Source: Rhyacichthys aspro (lineage: Eukaryota; Chordata; Actinopteri; Gobiiformes; Rhyacichthyidae). From it: a stretch of 64,000 bases of DNA. Below, in pieces: positions 52,524-64,000 of this stretch. The stretch spans positions 7,571,330 through 7,635,329 of the forward strand of contig CM072154.1 of the NCBI GenBank assembly GCA_036850595.1, written 5' to 3'. Under the pieces are notes generated by a model. It searched no databases. It was not told the DNA's origin and was given only the letters and a program-made list of their open reading frames with translations. A program made the translations under genes and the position numbers. Within the stretch, counting starts at the first letter, position 1. Every line of letters starts with the position of its first letter.

Positions 52524-54074
52524 TGAATGAACTGTAATTCATTAAGCTCTACTTTAATTGATTTACTGAAATGTTTTTACAGCAAAAATTGGTAAATAAT
52601 ATTTTACCCTAACTATTACAAACACTTACAGTGTTGGATTTTGCCCATGGGTCTTGAATTGGACATGTGATAAAGTATGCTGTAAATAATCACTGCTCAT
52701 GGTAAAGTCCCAACAATTTACAAATTGTGAACTGTTTTTCTTTAATGAGCAGTCTTACTCTTCACTGCGAGCTACACACCAAGCTCTTTATTGCCCTGCT
52801 GACCCTCGGGGTCAAAGTGGAAGTTAATGATAGAGGAAGCACATGGTGGGCCACAAACTGGCGGTGAAATAGAATGAGTTAACAGCAACTGGTCGGGGGA
52901 TGAGTGATAAGGGCGGGTGTCACTTTGAAAACTTTCCTTTGGCCTAAACTAGTCTGAATGGTGAAACTATGCACTAAAACAATGTGAATAAAGTCCACAG
53001 TGGCATAGTTTAACCGGGTGTGACTGGGGTTTATCTCTAAGGGAGCACAAAAGGAATGTGGAGAAAATGCTTTAGAATGACACTGATGACCATTAAATGC
53101 ATACTAGGCATTCCAAGGCAGTGTTTGTAAATGAAAGTGGCCCAGTGTCACTCTGCATTCCTGTTCATCTTGTTTAATGCTTCAAAAGGTAACATTCAAA
53201 GTCAGGTTTACACTGGATTTGAACAAACTTTGATATGATGTTGCTGCTTTTTTGTTATGTAAGATGTGATTGGCTGATGCTCACACATCCAAAAAACATC
53301 CCATGTCATCACATCCTGTTTGTGCCATCTGTATTTAGCTTTTATAACCATAAAATCAGAATTATACTAAAATATTGTAAACCAACAGATTTACACTGTC
53401 TTGAAACATATTACACAATGAATGAAATGAAATTAGTTTTAGGCTAAAATATTTACAATATATTTAAAGGAAGTTACACAAAAAGCTATGGCTGCTGGTG
53501 ATACACAGGAAGTAGGACAACAATGGAAAAATACAGTGTGATTACAATACAATTTATCTTTATAAAGTTGTGTTTCAATATTATATTATTAGTATTAGAT
53601 GTGTATACTGTGTTCATCAGCACTGCTGCAGAAAAAAAAGTTTTCAAAAAGTTTTTGTTTTGAAGTCGACCGCAGCCATTACCTCTTTTTGTGTCCAACA
53701 GCGTTAGCAGTGCGCCTCTAGTGGCCTGGCAGACATACTACATAGTTTTAAACAGCAAATTTGTGTCAAAGCAGATAATTTTGATTATACTCCAGGACTT
53801 TTGCATTTTGGCGTCAGGTAACTACACCCTCAGTGTATTGAAAGAACGGTATGCAGTACTGTAGAAGTTACTGTATACTGTATTTTTATTGTGCTTTTTT
53901 AGAGTCAACCACTGTAGTACATAGTAAAGATGCTATTTTCAGAAGAATCCCATGGGGTTTAAATGTCAGCCAGTTCATTCTATATCATATGGCTTAAACT
54001 TTAACCTTTGAAATGTTAACTTTAGTTGTATATTCTCTCAAACAAATGTGTTATTTTAAAAATACAACAGATTG
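52524..54074. other. Gene-poor stretch, no exon recognised
   Basis: AT-rich sequence with a GC-balanced block about 52780-53110. Phrases near 53456 (tttaaaggaagttacac) and 53717 (cctctagtggcc) recall dispersed repeats of the window without clear ends. Confidence 0.3.
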
Positions 54075-54082
54075 GTCTAGAC

Positions 54083-55073
54083 CGGGGGTCGGCAACCCGC
54101 GGCTCTAGAGCCGCATGCTCTTTAGCGCTCCTCTAGTGGCTCCCTGGAGCTTTTATAAAAATGTATGAAAATGGAAAAAGATGGGGTAGGAGGACAAACA
54201 TGACACAAACATTCTTAACGTTTTCCAATGCTGTAAAAATCTGTATAATAAATATTAAATTTCAACATTTCTGTCAACAAAGATTTGCGTCATAGCCTGC
54301 GACACTCGTTTTAGCGCGGCGCGGTGCCAGTCAGGTGATTGTTGTAAACAAACCGGCGGGTGTGTCATGGGCCATGGATCCCAAAGGGAAAAAGAGAAAG
54401 ATAGCTGATGACATTAACGTTGTGATGGAAGTTAAACTTAAAGCACCAAATACCACATACCGGATGTGACGTAAGGAAAACGAAACTGATTGTAGTTGTC
54501 AACAAACCACAGCGTACACCAGCGTGGCTAGAGAGAGAAGATACATCGGTGACGGTGAATAACTTCTGTTGTTTTTGTCAAAAATCTGAGGACACAGGGT
54601 GTAATATCGAGTTCGGTGCTTATTTCGATCGTAGTAAGCTACCTAAACCTGCTAATCTTTTGGTTGAAAAATTGTCGCGCAAAACAAAATCCCTCCCCCG
54701 TCGCTACGATTGGTCGGTAAGAGCCGGAGCAGAAATCGGGGCAATTGGACAATCCCAGACTGACTTTCTCTGTTTGTAATACAATGAGAAAGTTGTCTGG
54801 CTGGACAGGCTACAAATATCGTACAGCAAAGTAGTCACGTGGTGCGTCATTTTCTCCAGGATGCGCTGCAGGGAAAATAAACATTTAATCATGAATGCTC
54901 ATTATGTATTTGTAGCCTATTTAGTCATTTGATGTCGTGATAGCAGGCTAATATAGCTAATATACACTTACAGCCTGTGTTGCCTTCATATAAGGCTTAT
55001 ATAAGGCTTTCAATTTTTTGTTGTTGTTTTGGTCCAATATGGCTCTTTGAACATTTTGGGTTGCCGACCCCTG
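54083..55073 (+). mobile_element. Non-autonomous hAT transposon with perfect 8-bp target duplication
   Basis: The element starts CGGGGGTCGGCAACCC, and the reverse complement of its end reads CAGGGGTCGGCAACCC, so 14 of 16 terminal bases match. Both sides carry GTCTAGAC (54075-54082 and 55074-55081), a perfect and palindromic 8-bp duplication as made by hAT transposases. At 54374 an ATG opens MDPKGKKRKIADD, which resembles the N-terminal start of fish hAT transposases, but the frame stops after about 30 codons and no DDE or dimerisation region follows. At 991 bp it is an internally deleted copy that would need a transposase supplied elsewhere. Confidence 0.9.
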
Positions 55074-55194
55074 GTCTAGACGTAGCCTCAACAGATAGTT
55101 TTGTAGGTTTTGTTGAGATGGGGATGACTGTTTTTTTTTTTTTTTTTTGCAAAAATTTTACTTCTGTGTGTATGCTATAGAAATTTACAAAAAA

Positions 55195-55265
55195 CTGACG
55201 GAGAATTTTAGTCTTAGCTTTACATTTAGGCCATAAGTAAAGGGAAGACTAAAATTCTCTATCAG
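55195..55265. ncRNA. Candidate pre-miRNA-like hairpin
   Basis: Fifteen perfect pairs join gagaattttagtctt (55201-55215) to aagactaaaattctc (55245-55259). The stem extends outward by a G-U wobble, one mismatch and four pairs (55195-55198 with 55262-55265). It extends inward, past an ag/gg mismatch, by ctttac with gtaaag (55218-55223 and 55237-55242), leaving a 13-nt loop. The total is 71 nt with about 26 pairs, the size of a pre-miRNA. No known miRNA seed was recognised, and a short foldback MITE is an equally good explanation. Confidence 0.35.
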
Positions 55266-55269
55266 AAAC

Positions 55270-57290
55270 CTGTGCAGTTAATAACAGTCCATTGACACCT
55301 TGAGAATCCTAAGTCTTTGCTTCTTGAGGAGGATTTTAATTTACGTCAAAGCCTTTGTTTACCTTACAGCTTTCCTACAGATGACAGCTTTGTGCTTGAG
55401 AATGTGGACAGGCCAAACAAAGCTACCGCCACGTCCCGACGCAGCCCTTCAGCGGCGTATAAACACTCACGGATGTGTGACTTTCCCTTCATCCTCCTCA
55501 CTCACACGGCACAGAGGGGAGTCCAGTCCAAACACGGGCCGCTGATGCGAGCTGGACGTGGGAGAGGCGCTCCGGAGTCCCTGCCTTTGTTTACATTCTG
55601 CGGCCCTGACGTCAGAGCGGAGTTTGAAGCATGAGGGATCAACAGTGGCCGTGCAGTAGAGCCCTGTTTACTGACCTGTCAGAATGACTGGAAGATTCCA
55701 CTACATCTTTGGCAAACACAAGGCCAGGGAAACACAAACAGAGGAAGTTTACCAAGGTATGAAATAATAAAAGTGGAGAAACAATGAGATTATTGTAGCT
55801 TGTTCCTTTTCTACTACTGCAGTTTATTGCACTGAAAGAAAAGGCTAAAAAAAGTCTCTTATTCACAGTAAAAATAAAATAAAACAATAAAAAAATAAAA
55901 TAAAATTATTATGGTGGCCCTGAGGTGCAACATCAAAATAGTTTTTGTCCACTAGAAAAATAAAAAGAGAGGCATCATTAGCATTAGCCGCATTAGCTGA
56001 AGGCTTTTAAAAAATGAGGCAGGTTTTCTTTTTGAGGCAACCTTAATTTATTAGCGGTAGACATTCTGGGGAAACAGAGGCTGTTTTGATTTTTTGATTT
56101 TAGTTTTTATTTTAGTCAATAGCTTTAATTTTTTTTTCTTTGAATCTAATTAATGTTGCCTGGTTTCAAATGGCGGGTCTTGAAAAAAAAAAATTTGGAT
56201 TGCCATAAATTTTGTTCCCCAAAAATGTTACTCAGTAAAGGAGTCTGACAGGATCAACCCCCTTTCAGAGCAACCTCTATTATGGCCCTTGGTCTTTATC
56301 TATAGTTAATTGTGTTATATTTGGTCAGTTTTATGACCAGTACAAGAGGGGATGCTTATCTGGGCAGGCGCTAGCAAAGCAAACATTGTGATGTTTATTT
56401 CTGGACTGGAATAATAGTGCTTAATCTGTTATCAGCCCTTTTGCAATGTGGACTAATAGAAGAATCAAGAAGATAGATAGAAAGGTACGTTGGCTATTGC
56501 GTTGTAAACCATAATCAGATGGAAAGAAATTAAGAATGCTTAAAGGTCACTCATAAAGGATTTTCAACACCTCTATTTTATGTTGGAAGTTTTCATTTGA
56601 CATATAAATGGTCAAAATCACAAAATCCAGAGCTACAGCATAATGGAGTATATTTTTGTGTGTAATGTAATTTTCTGAGCTACTTGAAAAGTCTTGGTGA
56701 AGTTGCATTAGGATTTGGGAGACTTTGTGATGTCACAAATTACTACTATGAATGTAGCTTCACATTGTTTCTACCCTTCTATAAAACCTACCCTTCTGCA
56801 TCCTTTATTACTTTGACTCTGTTGTGAAAAGAGTGTGTGTGGCATGTACATGATGCATCAAACCATAGTCCGATCAATTTTTTTTAGTAAATGCATACAG
56901 GTTAAGAGAGGACAGTGAAATGTTTTTTTTGCTGATTAGTGCATGAAGCATAAATGGTGCACAAGACTGACTAACATAGAATATTGGTGGGGGAAATGAT
57001 GACAGGAATAAGCACAAAAGAGGCTACCGTTCTAAGTAAAATATTTGATACTCAGATCAGACATACAAGGGTATAAACAGTAAGATAAAATGGGCCAGGC
57101 AGCTCTGCAGAGGACAGCCATGAGACTTACAGTATGGGTGTGCTAAACAAATATAGGCCATCAGCGCAGAACGGAGCGCTGGATCTCCCGTCAGTCCAAG
57201 TAAAGCTCGTAACCTGAGACTGCGGCGGACGTCAGCGGCTGACACGGGAGATTTTCATTTAGAAACTCCCCCTTCACCGCTGCTGCTTCT
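55270..57290. other. Gene-poor stretch, no exon recognised
   Basis: A GC-rich block about 55390-55640 has open frames but no recognisable protein and no splice-bounded exon. The rest is AT-rich with T tracts. No transposon ends were identified. Confidence 0.3.
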
Positions 57291-57294
57291 CCCT

Positions 57295-57486
57295 TCATGA
57301 TCTGTCAGCTCTATATAGTGCATCTCTTGGATGTTCCATACATGCTTGCCCCCAGTACCACCTTACTTTCTCATCTGTCATCTCTCTCGGATCATTTATT
57401 TTAATTTGGACGTATGTGTCTTTCCACTTTGGCCCAGTGTATTCTACAGGCCCTGCAGCAGTGGCAGCAGCTTCATCAGTATTCAT
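57295..57486 (-). CDS. Unidentified protein-like ORF or exon, 63 aa
   Basis: The - strand ATG at 57486 opens a 63-codon frame. Its middle (YTGPKWKDTYVQIKINDPRE, then MTDEKVRWYWGQ) has the balanced, charged composition of real protein, unlike most chance frames here. A good acceptor (ccactgctgcag, exon from 57452) and donor (AAA|GTAAGG, exon to 57367) bracket an 86-nt segment in the same frame, so it could be a single internal exon or an exon relic. I do not recognise the family. No neighbouring exon was found. Chance remains possible. Confidence 0.3.
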   Translation of the reverse strand: MNTDEAAATAAGPVEYTGPKWKDTYVQIKINDPREMTDEKVRWYWGQACMEHPRDALYRADRS

Positions 57487-58812
57487 GACAAATGTGACAT
57501 TTATGATTCTGCTCAGAGGTATTGTCCTCAGGGCAAACTACTGCTGCTGGTTCTCATGACAGGGGCCTGATCTTGTGCAATGCATGCTGGCAGCTGCAGG
57601 CTGTCCCTCAAAACTGGGTTTACCTTTAACTTTTACTGCAGGTGAGTTGTTAAGTATGAATAGATTTCAGCCGCACCCCTGATCTTTACACACTCATCGA
57701 CATAGTTATAGCCCACATTCTACACACTGCTGTATGTTCAGGCCGTTAGTCATACATGGCACAGGGCTTAAGGAGGAATCCTGTATGGGCAGGTGAGAAG
57801 GGCCCCGCTGGTTTCAAATGGAGTAACTCACTCTCTGCCTCTAGCCCAATAGTTTAACGATAAGTTAAGGTCCCAGAGCATATCATCTGTCTGGTTATAT
57901 AACTCCACTCACGTAGAAAAGATAAACTGCAGTGTGCAAGGTGCCTTGAATCAATAAGCAAGGAAAACATGCCGACAGGTCATACAGTACAAGTCACATT
58001 GAACAATTTACTGGAACTGGCAACGTTCCCAGTTCAATTAAAACCTAAGGCACAACCAGGCCTTTAAAATACATGCAAATCTTTTACTTAGAGTGAAAAT
58101 GCTAAATTGAATGTCTCAAAGCCAGGCTGTCACACTTTGATAATGTGGCAAGAAGTCAAACTACTTGTGTGTCTTGAAGTTTTTTATATTGTCAGAACTG
58201 CACATGCCTAGTTTCTTTGGCTCTCTGCTCTGGTTTTATATGGAAGTGTAGCTTAATGTGACTGGAGAAATAAAAAAGACAGTGAATGCTAGGGTTGGTG
58301 CCACTGTATGTCGGATAAACATGGAGCTGTAGATTTTCTTAATATATAATATGGCAACAGGAATGATTTAGACATAGTTTGCTTGATATTTTTATAGTAC
58401 ACTGGGGTGACACAAGTAGTCAGATGAATTAGTCTAGAAGTTTGACTTAACCATCATGATTGGGTTGCTCTTAATGGTGCCCAAGGTTTATCAATTGAGC
58501 TGCACGGTGTTTAGCTAAAGACAGTCCCTAATCAGCAGTTCTTCATGCCATGGTCACACCAGAAATCCACTGGAGGTTCATTTGTAGGGCTCTTGCAGGG
58601 TCAGATGCTAGTCTCCTAGTCAGTCAAGAACCCTACTGCAAGACTTGCCTGGTTCAGCTCATCTGGTGTAACTCATGGTATCTCCTCTATGTTGCAACAG
58701 CGGTGCCTGGAAGAGCTGGATTTCTTACACAGCCCAGTTTTGTGCAAGTAGTTCTTCATGGACTTTAGAATAAATCTGCCAATGAATTAGTCAGGATAGA
58801 AAAAACCCAGAA

Positions 58813-59043
58813 TTGAATTTAGATTTGTCTATTTGTCTGTCTTTAGCTACTCTCTTGCAACTGAGGTTACTTCATTTGCACCAAAGCTACCTCATCTGCG
58901 GACACCTTTCCAACTTTTGGTGTATGACACACAGTTCAGTAGAAAGTCTAGGGGTAATTCTCCAGACGTCCTGCAGAGACATGTATTTAAGAGCTTTAAG
59001 AATAACATCACACACAGAGGTGTTGGTGTTCTTTAACCTTTAA
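58813..59043 (+). pseudogene. Possible LINE fragment
   Basis: A + strand frame includes SVESLGVILQTSC followed by ITSHTEVLVFFNL, which loosely fits the 'vrnLGVILDssLsF..Hi..itktaffhLrNI' block of L2-type LINE proteins. Divergence is high and the antisense frame is also open, so the call is tentative. Confidence 0.25.
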
Positions 59044-59341
59044 TCTTGATGCTATGCTGACTTAATGTTTTGAGACTTTAGAGACACATTCTCCTTTTCC
59101 TAAAACATCCACTAGCTACTTCTTGAACAAGAGAGAGCTGCAGAAAAATCTACATTTTGTAACAGAACTGGTAGGCCTTGTCCTCACATAACTGGTCAGT
59201 TTAGCTGCAGGTTTTTTTTCTCTCCACAATGCAGTGATTTTCCAGGTGCAAGATATCTCGGAGATGCATTTGAGGGCGGGAGGAATCCTTTGTTGACTCT
59301 TTTGTTTTGTCCTGACGTTTTTGCTACCATTTGTTACCTCA

Positions 59342-59527
59342 CTTTCTCCAAAATAATACGCTTCTTTCCAGATGGATACAGAGCACTTTGGTCTTTACAA
59401 AGTGTGCCATGGGAGTGAGGTACATGACCTTTTCCTCCTTAACCTTGATGAAGAGTCTCTTACTCGCTGTTACTTTTGCTGGAGACTCGATGTTCTCCAC
59501 CACAGAGAAAATCTTCACACAGTTTAT
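59342..59527 (-). pseudogene. Unidentified protein-like open frame, about 60 codons, no start
   Basis: The - strand is open from 59527 to a TGA at 59341-59339. It reads KIFSVVENIESPAKVTASKR, then LFIKVKEEKVMYLTPMAHFV and KTK, a composition much more protein-like than neighbouring frames. A possible donor (GAG|GTAACA) lies just past the stop. No initiating ATG precedes it, and I do not recognise the family, so it may be an exon relic or chance. Confidence 0.25.
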
Positions 59528-60586
59528 TTAGTGCGGCACACTCTGTTCACTTCCCGCTGTCTTTAATGAAACAAAGATACATAGTTGGATAAGCGCAGAA
59601 GAGCGTGATCCTGGAACGGGGCACGGTGTTCCTTATAGGCATTTACGAGTGTTGCATTTAATAGGTAGCAAGACTAGCAAACTTGACTGGGACAAAAAAA
59701 CAAGTTGGCTTGCTTTGTTCTGTGATCGCCACGAGGAGAAAGATAATTTGAGTGTTTAAAAGAGTCAGTTGTTAACATCTACTTTGTAATCAAAAGATTT
59801 TAGAACAGCAGAACAAAGTGAACTAGGCCAAGTGTATGAATGATTGGTTGAAAGAGAACCCCTTTCATTTGATGTAATCATTGCAAAAAGGGAAGTTGCA
59901 TAGGGTTATGAGAGTTAAAAACATAAGTGCTTCATTTTTGGCGCTTGACCTAGTGTTAAAATTGGAACTCTTTTGAATGACGCCCAATACGCTGTTTAAA
60001 ATTTTAGATATTTGAGCCTACTCCAGTGTCTATTTTAAAGTGATAATGTGGGTTTTCTGGGGCAGGGCTAAATGATGTATTTGTGGATTGATAGGTTCTA
60101 AATGTTCCATGTGTCAATTAAAGTTTAACTGGTGACATTTTCTGCCCTTCAGCCTTAGTCATAAGTACTATATGTGCTACTGAGAAAGACAGGAATTCTG
60201 AAACGACAACTTAAACACTAAAGCTTATCCAAACCATTTCAGTTCAGTCCAGTAGCATTTTCTTTCCACAAAGTTGACATTACTTTTGAAAGGTACTTTA
60301 TTGGACCATATTAATCCTAGAAACATTTATAGGTATATGATATAATGACAGCTTTATGGTGAGATAATGCAGTTCATATTGATTTTCATGTTCATGTGTG
60401 ACTTTGTGTGGTGTTACAATGGCTGTTGTAAGCAAATAGCAATGCAATGATGTTATCAGTATTTTAGGAGCTTTGGTTTGTATTGGTGGAAGGCCTAAGG
60501 CAGTGATGGCAGTGATAAGGCCCACACAGGAAACAGAACAGTGACTACAACTTCAATCACAATTAGTACGACATTGACCAAATCAG

Positions 60587-62945
60587 AAACGCAACAAAAG
60601 CAGGAGCTGGGGTGGAGGCGGGACGTGATAGCAACTTCTGTCCATATTCTCTGCTGAGGCTTCCTTATGGGCCTTGCTATTTGTTATCATACTGGTCGGG
60701 TCAGTCAGACTCTTCTAATGGCAGGTGTTGACCATTATGTTCAAAGAGCTGCCATTTTGATTCCAGTGTGCCATATTTGCAAATGTTAGTACAAAGTATG
60801 TGTTCTGATTTACAGTAAGCAGCCTATAATGAGATGTTCACTGTCTGTAGTTTATTTGTGTGGCCACTGATTCGTAATTTTGGCTACACTTTATAATGAG
60901 TATATTAAACCATAGTAAAGCATCAATATATGTGTATTTAATGATGAATTAAGTAATAAACAATTTATAGATGCTTTTATTATCAATATACATATATGCA
61001 AGACTTTATTATTCAAGACTAAAACATTAAAAACAATGTTTATACTTAATAGTGCTTATTAATGTAGGATTGATGCTTTGTAAATGATTTATTACGTAGT
61101 TACAGACACTCAACTAAAGCTTAACAACGTGTAGTTATTATAAAGTTTATTTCGAACACTTTATAACTTCACTTAGACAGGAACTTTTTAACGTAATAGA
61201 CGAGCAAGCACAATTTTTCACTGCCGCCCTCGTGTCGCTTCCCTCTGACCCCATTAACAGAGGTCAACAGGTACACATCACAAATACATAAGCACGTAAC
61301 CCCACTTACAAAACCCAACTCTCACTAAAAAAATTTGCATGTTAAAATAGACAAGCTATAATTAAGTTTACTTTGGCCTCAGGGGGATATTCTAGTTCTT
61401 AAAAGTCAAATAGCCTGTGGACATGAATCATAATTTAGAAGCAAAGAAGATGAAATGTAAAGGAGCATTTTACTGCTTCTTCAGTCAAACCGCTTCAAAT
61501 GTTTACACAGTAAGAGTTCCTACACTCTTCTCTTTCATGACAGATCTTGATGGATTATGAACTTCCGCTCAGAGGCATACTGATTTTTTTTTGCAAGGGT
61601 TGGAATTTTTGCAGTGTCGTAACTGCGGTTTTTCACATTTTATGCTCCACTGAGGGGGGAACTTGTCTTGTCTAACAGAGAGCACGCTGCATGTCAAGTG
61701 GCCTGAGGGTCTGCTGGGTTACGAAATCTACCACCGTTTAGCATGTCAAAAGGAGAAAAGTAAGCTTCACAGAATGAATGCATTGGCAGGAAATCCAGAA
61801 TCATGCTGCTATGCTGTGGGTGGTGAGCAATTTATGATATCGTGTATTTAATCAGGAACATTTTTTTAAAACGTAGAAAATTTTTATCTGTTTCATTCTA
61901 TTTATTTAGAAATGCAAGTTGGAGACGGGTTTTCAGAATTAGCAATTCACTTAGCTCAATATATGTTACGATGTGTTTATTAGAAATGAAAGAAACGGAG
62001 GAGTTCAGGTGGAGGTGGGATGTAACTGCATGTGAACAAACAGCAACTTGATACAGCTTGAAAGGGTGTACGATTTTTATCACTTTGCTCAACATTAAAG
62101 CACTTTTGATTTTAAAGGCATTTGTAAAAGACCGATTGCTTATGTTGCTAGCATTGAGAAAACACAAGATTATGCACACTATTGACTATTATAATCAGTA
62201 TAACTTTTTATAAGAGAGAAATACAAGTTATTAATCTATGCAAAAAGCAATAACAGTCAGCTTTTAGAGGGTTTAAATTAAAAATATAAATATGATCCCA
62301 ATGTACGAGTCAGAAAGTGGAAATTTCACCAAGCTGAATGACTGAAAGCCATTTTAAAATTGCTTGAAAAGTCAGAATTTGCTGAAAGGCTGAAATTGCC
62401 ATATTTGATATATATGTCATATTTTTTTAAAAAGATTTTCATATTTTGAAACCCTCATTGTTCCTTTTTACTTTCTTAAGGAACAATGTTTTAGATGCTT
62501 TTAGACAATCAGAAAGTGTAGCTATTTCAGTTTGATAAAAGATGTTATTGTGAATGTTATTAAAAACTTTTGAAAAGTTGAAATTTGCTGAAAAAGCTGA
62601 TGCATTTATTTATGCAATGCAAGTCTTAAAGGAGCTGGGGTGGAGGCGGGATGCGAAAAAAAATATGATAGAAGTTAGATAGTCATTTTATTTAAGGTCA
62701 GAAATAGAAGTTAAGAAAGAGGGCTTTAATAGCATTTAGAGAGAAATGAGTGATCAAACCTTGAGTCCACGGCCTATTGAACTATGGCTTTTAAAATACT
62801 CAGATCTGTAAATATATGTTTTGTATGTTGGCAAGATTATTGATTGATTTAGACTAATTGTAATATAACATACTAAATTACAAATGCAAGTGGAAGAGCT
62901 TGGAAAGAGGCAGGTTGTGATCATATGCAAATAAAGCAGCAACCT
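60587..62945 (+). repeat. Cluster of spaced, partly degenerate GGAGCTGGGG repeats
   Basis: Near-identical 23-bp phrases (ggagctggggtggaggcggg + acg/atg) occur at 60603-60625 and 62632-62654. Diverged versions are at 62000-62022 (ggagttcaggtggaggtggg) and near 62894-62918. Several are preceded by aatgcaagt and followed within 30 bp by cagcaac or gcaac. They are all on the + strand at irregular spacing (about 1400, 630 and 260 bp). Confidence 0.55.
60886..61155. mobile_element. Short AT-rich MITE with CTTTATAAT termini
   Basis: The left end reads ctacactttataatgagta, and the reverse complement of the right end reads gaaataaactttataataac, sharing ACTTTATAAT in inverted orientation. The ~270-bp interior is AT-rich and non-coding. 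Such elements are frequent in fish genomes. The class and exact ends are uncertain. Confidence 0.45.
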
Positions 62946-63279
62946 TCCATAGTGGTTCTGACATGAAATAATCAGAAAAGCAACTCCATATCATCAAACC
63001 TGTTAAACAAACTATGTGAATGGGAACACTTCAGCAGTTACTTTTACTATTCTAGTTGTTCCAGTTTTTATGGCCAGAGGAGCAGCACACATGAAGATGT
63101 TTACTTGGCCGCTCTTGTTCGAACCCGTTACCTTCTGAAGTGGCCTTTAAAGTCACTACTTGTCCTTTGCTGAAGTAGCCGACTGTGACCTCTGACCTCT
63201 CTGTGAAGGACACTTAGGTGAAACAGAAAGAACGTCTCCTCTTTTGGGATCGATACAATATTAAAGAAAAAGGTAAATG

Positions 63280-63560
63280 GGAATGCGGCATGTCTTCGTG
63301 GTAATGATGAAGCATTTCTCGGGGGAAATTCATTTTTACATTGCCTCCTGTGGGTCAGCGCTCTAAGTGGGTTGTGGACCTATTAGTATTGGATCCCCTC
63401 ATGATAATGTGTTTTAATGAGCATATGTCCCAGGGCAAGGGAGTACATTCTGGATTTAGGATGAGGGAGATTAGTGAGGGATTAGGCAATCTATAAGCAT
63501 TATTGCCATTTTGGATTCATTTTATTACATTGGACAGGCCAGGAGTCAAATGGAATGACA
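63280..63560. promoter_or_regulatory. Candidate conserved non-coding block
   Basis: A block with several TAAT or ATTA homeodomain-type cores and no repeat features (for example tgttttaatgagcatatgtc near 63410). It has no coding frame. Enhancer-like texture; conservation is untested. Confidence 0.22.
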
Positions 63561-64000
63561 AACACATTTAATCTTCCATGTACAGTACATATTATACAGG
63601 GTTCCCATTCATTTTTAGAGGTCAATTTCCAGGATGTTATTATTGATGACCTAGGGAACAGGGATTTTGCCAGACACTAATAATTGAACACACTGAGTAC
63701 ACACTATGGAGCTGTAGTTGACCACTCTAACTAAGGCCAAGCCATGGATAAAAGGCCGTTTAAAGGGCAATGCTTTCTGGAGGTAGCTGCGTTATTGTGA
63801 AAACGTTAAATCTAGCTAATAGCACACAGTGAGTAGAATAACATTTGCAAAATACAGCGTTTTTCCAGAATATGTTGATAATATATTGTTGGTATTAGAT
63901 GTATAGAGCCATTGTCAGGCTTTAGAATTGATCAGCATTGGTCCAAAAACACCAAGTTGTTGCCAGTATTGCTTTTTCCTGCATTTACTACAGAGTATTC

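Larger units (their letters stand above)
57560..60584. other. Gene-poor stretch, otherwise unremarkable
   Basis: Apart from the two open frames near 58.9 and 59.4 kb, no exon, RNA gene or transposon end was recognised. Confidence 0.3.

Noticed and set aside
55300..55634. Overlapping 81- and 105-codon + strand frames
   Set aside because: They sit in a CpG-rich block; no domain was recognised and no start or splice context is convincing.

Overview
The window is vertebrate nuclear DNA, most likely from a ray-finned (teleost, probably percomorph) fish. It is AT-rich, its genes have short introns with GT-AG splice sites, and it is full of fish-style repeats: a tRNA-derived SINE with an ATTTACC tail, TTAA-flanked MITEs, hAT elements with 8-bp target duplications, and LINE and Penelope-like fragments. 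The species is not identified.

Only two intact protein-coding genes can be supported. (1) sdhb, the iron-sulfur subunit of mitochondrial complex II, lies on the + strand at 3742-6965. It has eight coding exons and 279 codons, and all eleven cluster-ligand cysteines are present. (2) A PIM-family serine/threonine kinase, closest to PIM1, lies on the - strand at 37548-39664. It has six coding exons and 334 codons. It has a TATA box, two short upstream ORFs, and a long 3' UTR with an overlapping AUUUA cluster between two candidate poly(A) signals.

Layout: 1-900, a MITE and an L2-like LINE remnant. 900-3600, no gene seen. 3600-7200, sdhb. 8390-9940, three exon-like relics of glutathione synthetase (gss) in order, broken and incomplete, i.e. 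an unprocessed pseudogene. 11500-12236, a ~138-bp tandem array. 13096-13447, a SINE. 13450-25090, intergenic, with a Penelope-like fragment near 22.1 kb and a decayed hAT MITE near 18.9 kb. 25098-25990, a hAT MITE followed by a LINE fragment. 26-36 kb, intergenic, with a TTAA MITE and a pair of ~300-bp direct repeats. 36-40.3 kb, the PIM kinase and its promoter. 40.3-64 kb, a gene-poor stretch with repeats, a 991-bp hAT element, two strong hairpins, and several GC-balanced blocks that look like conserved non-coding elements but cannot be tested here.

The two genes have no evident functional link; they are ordinary housekeeping and signalling genes in a repeat-rich region. I saw no clear new biological system. 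The best leads are the gss relic, the two perfect or near-perfect hairpins (49.1 and 55.2 kb), two short protein-like open frames on the - strand (57.4 and 59.4 kb), and the ARE/alternative-polyadenylation arrangement of the kinase.
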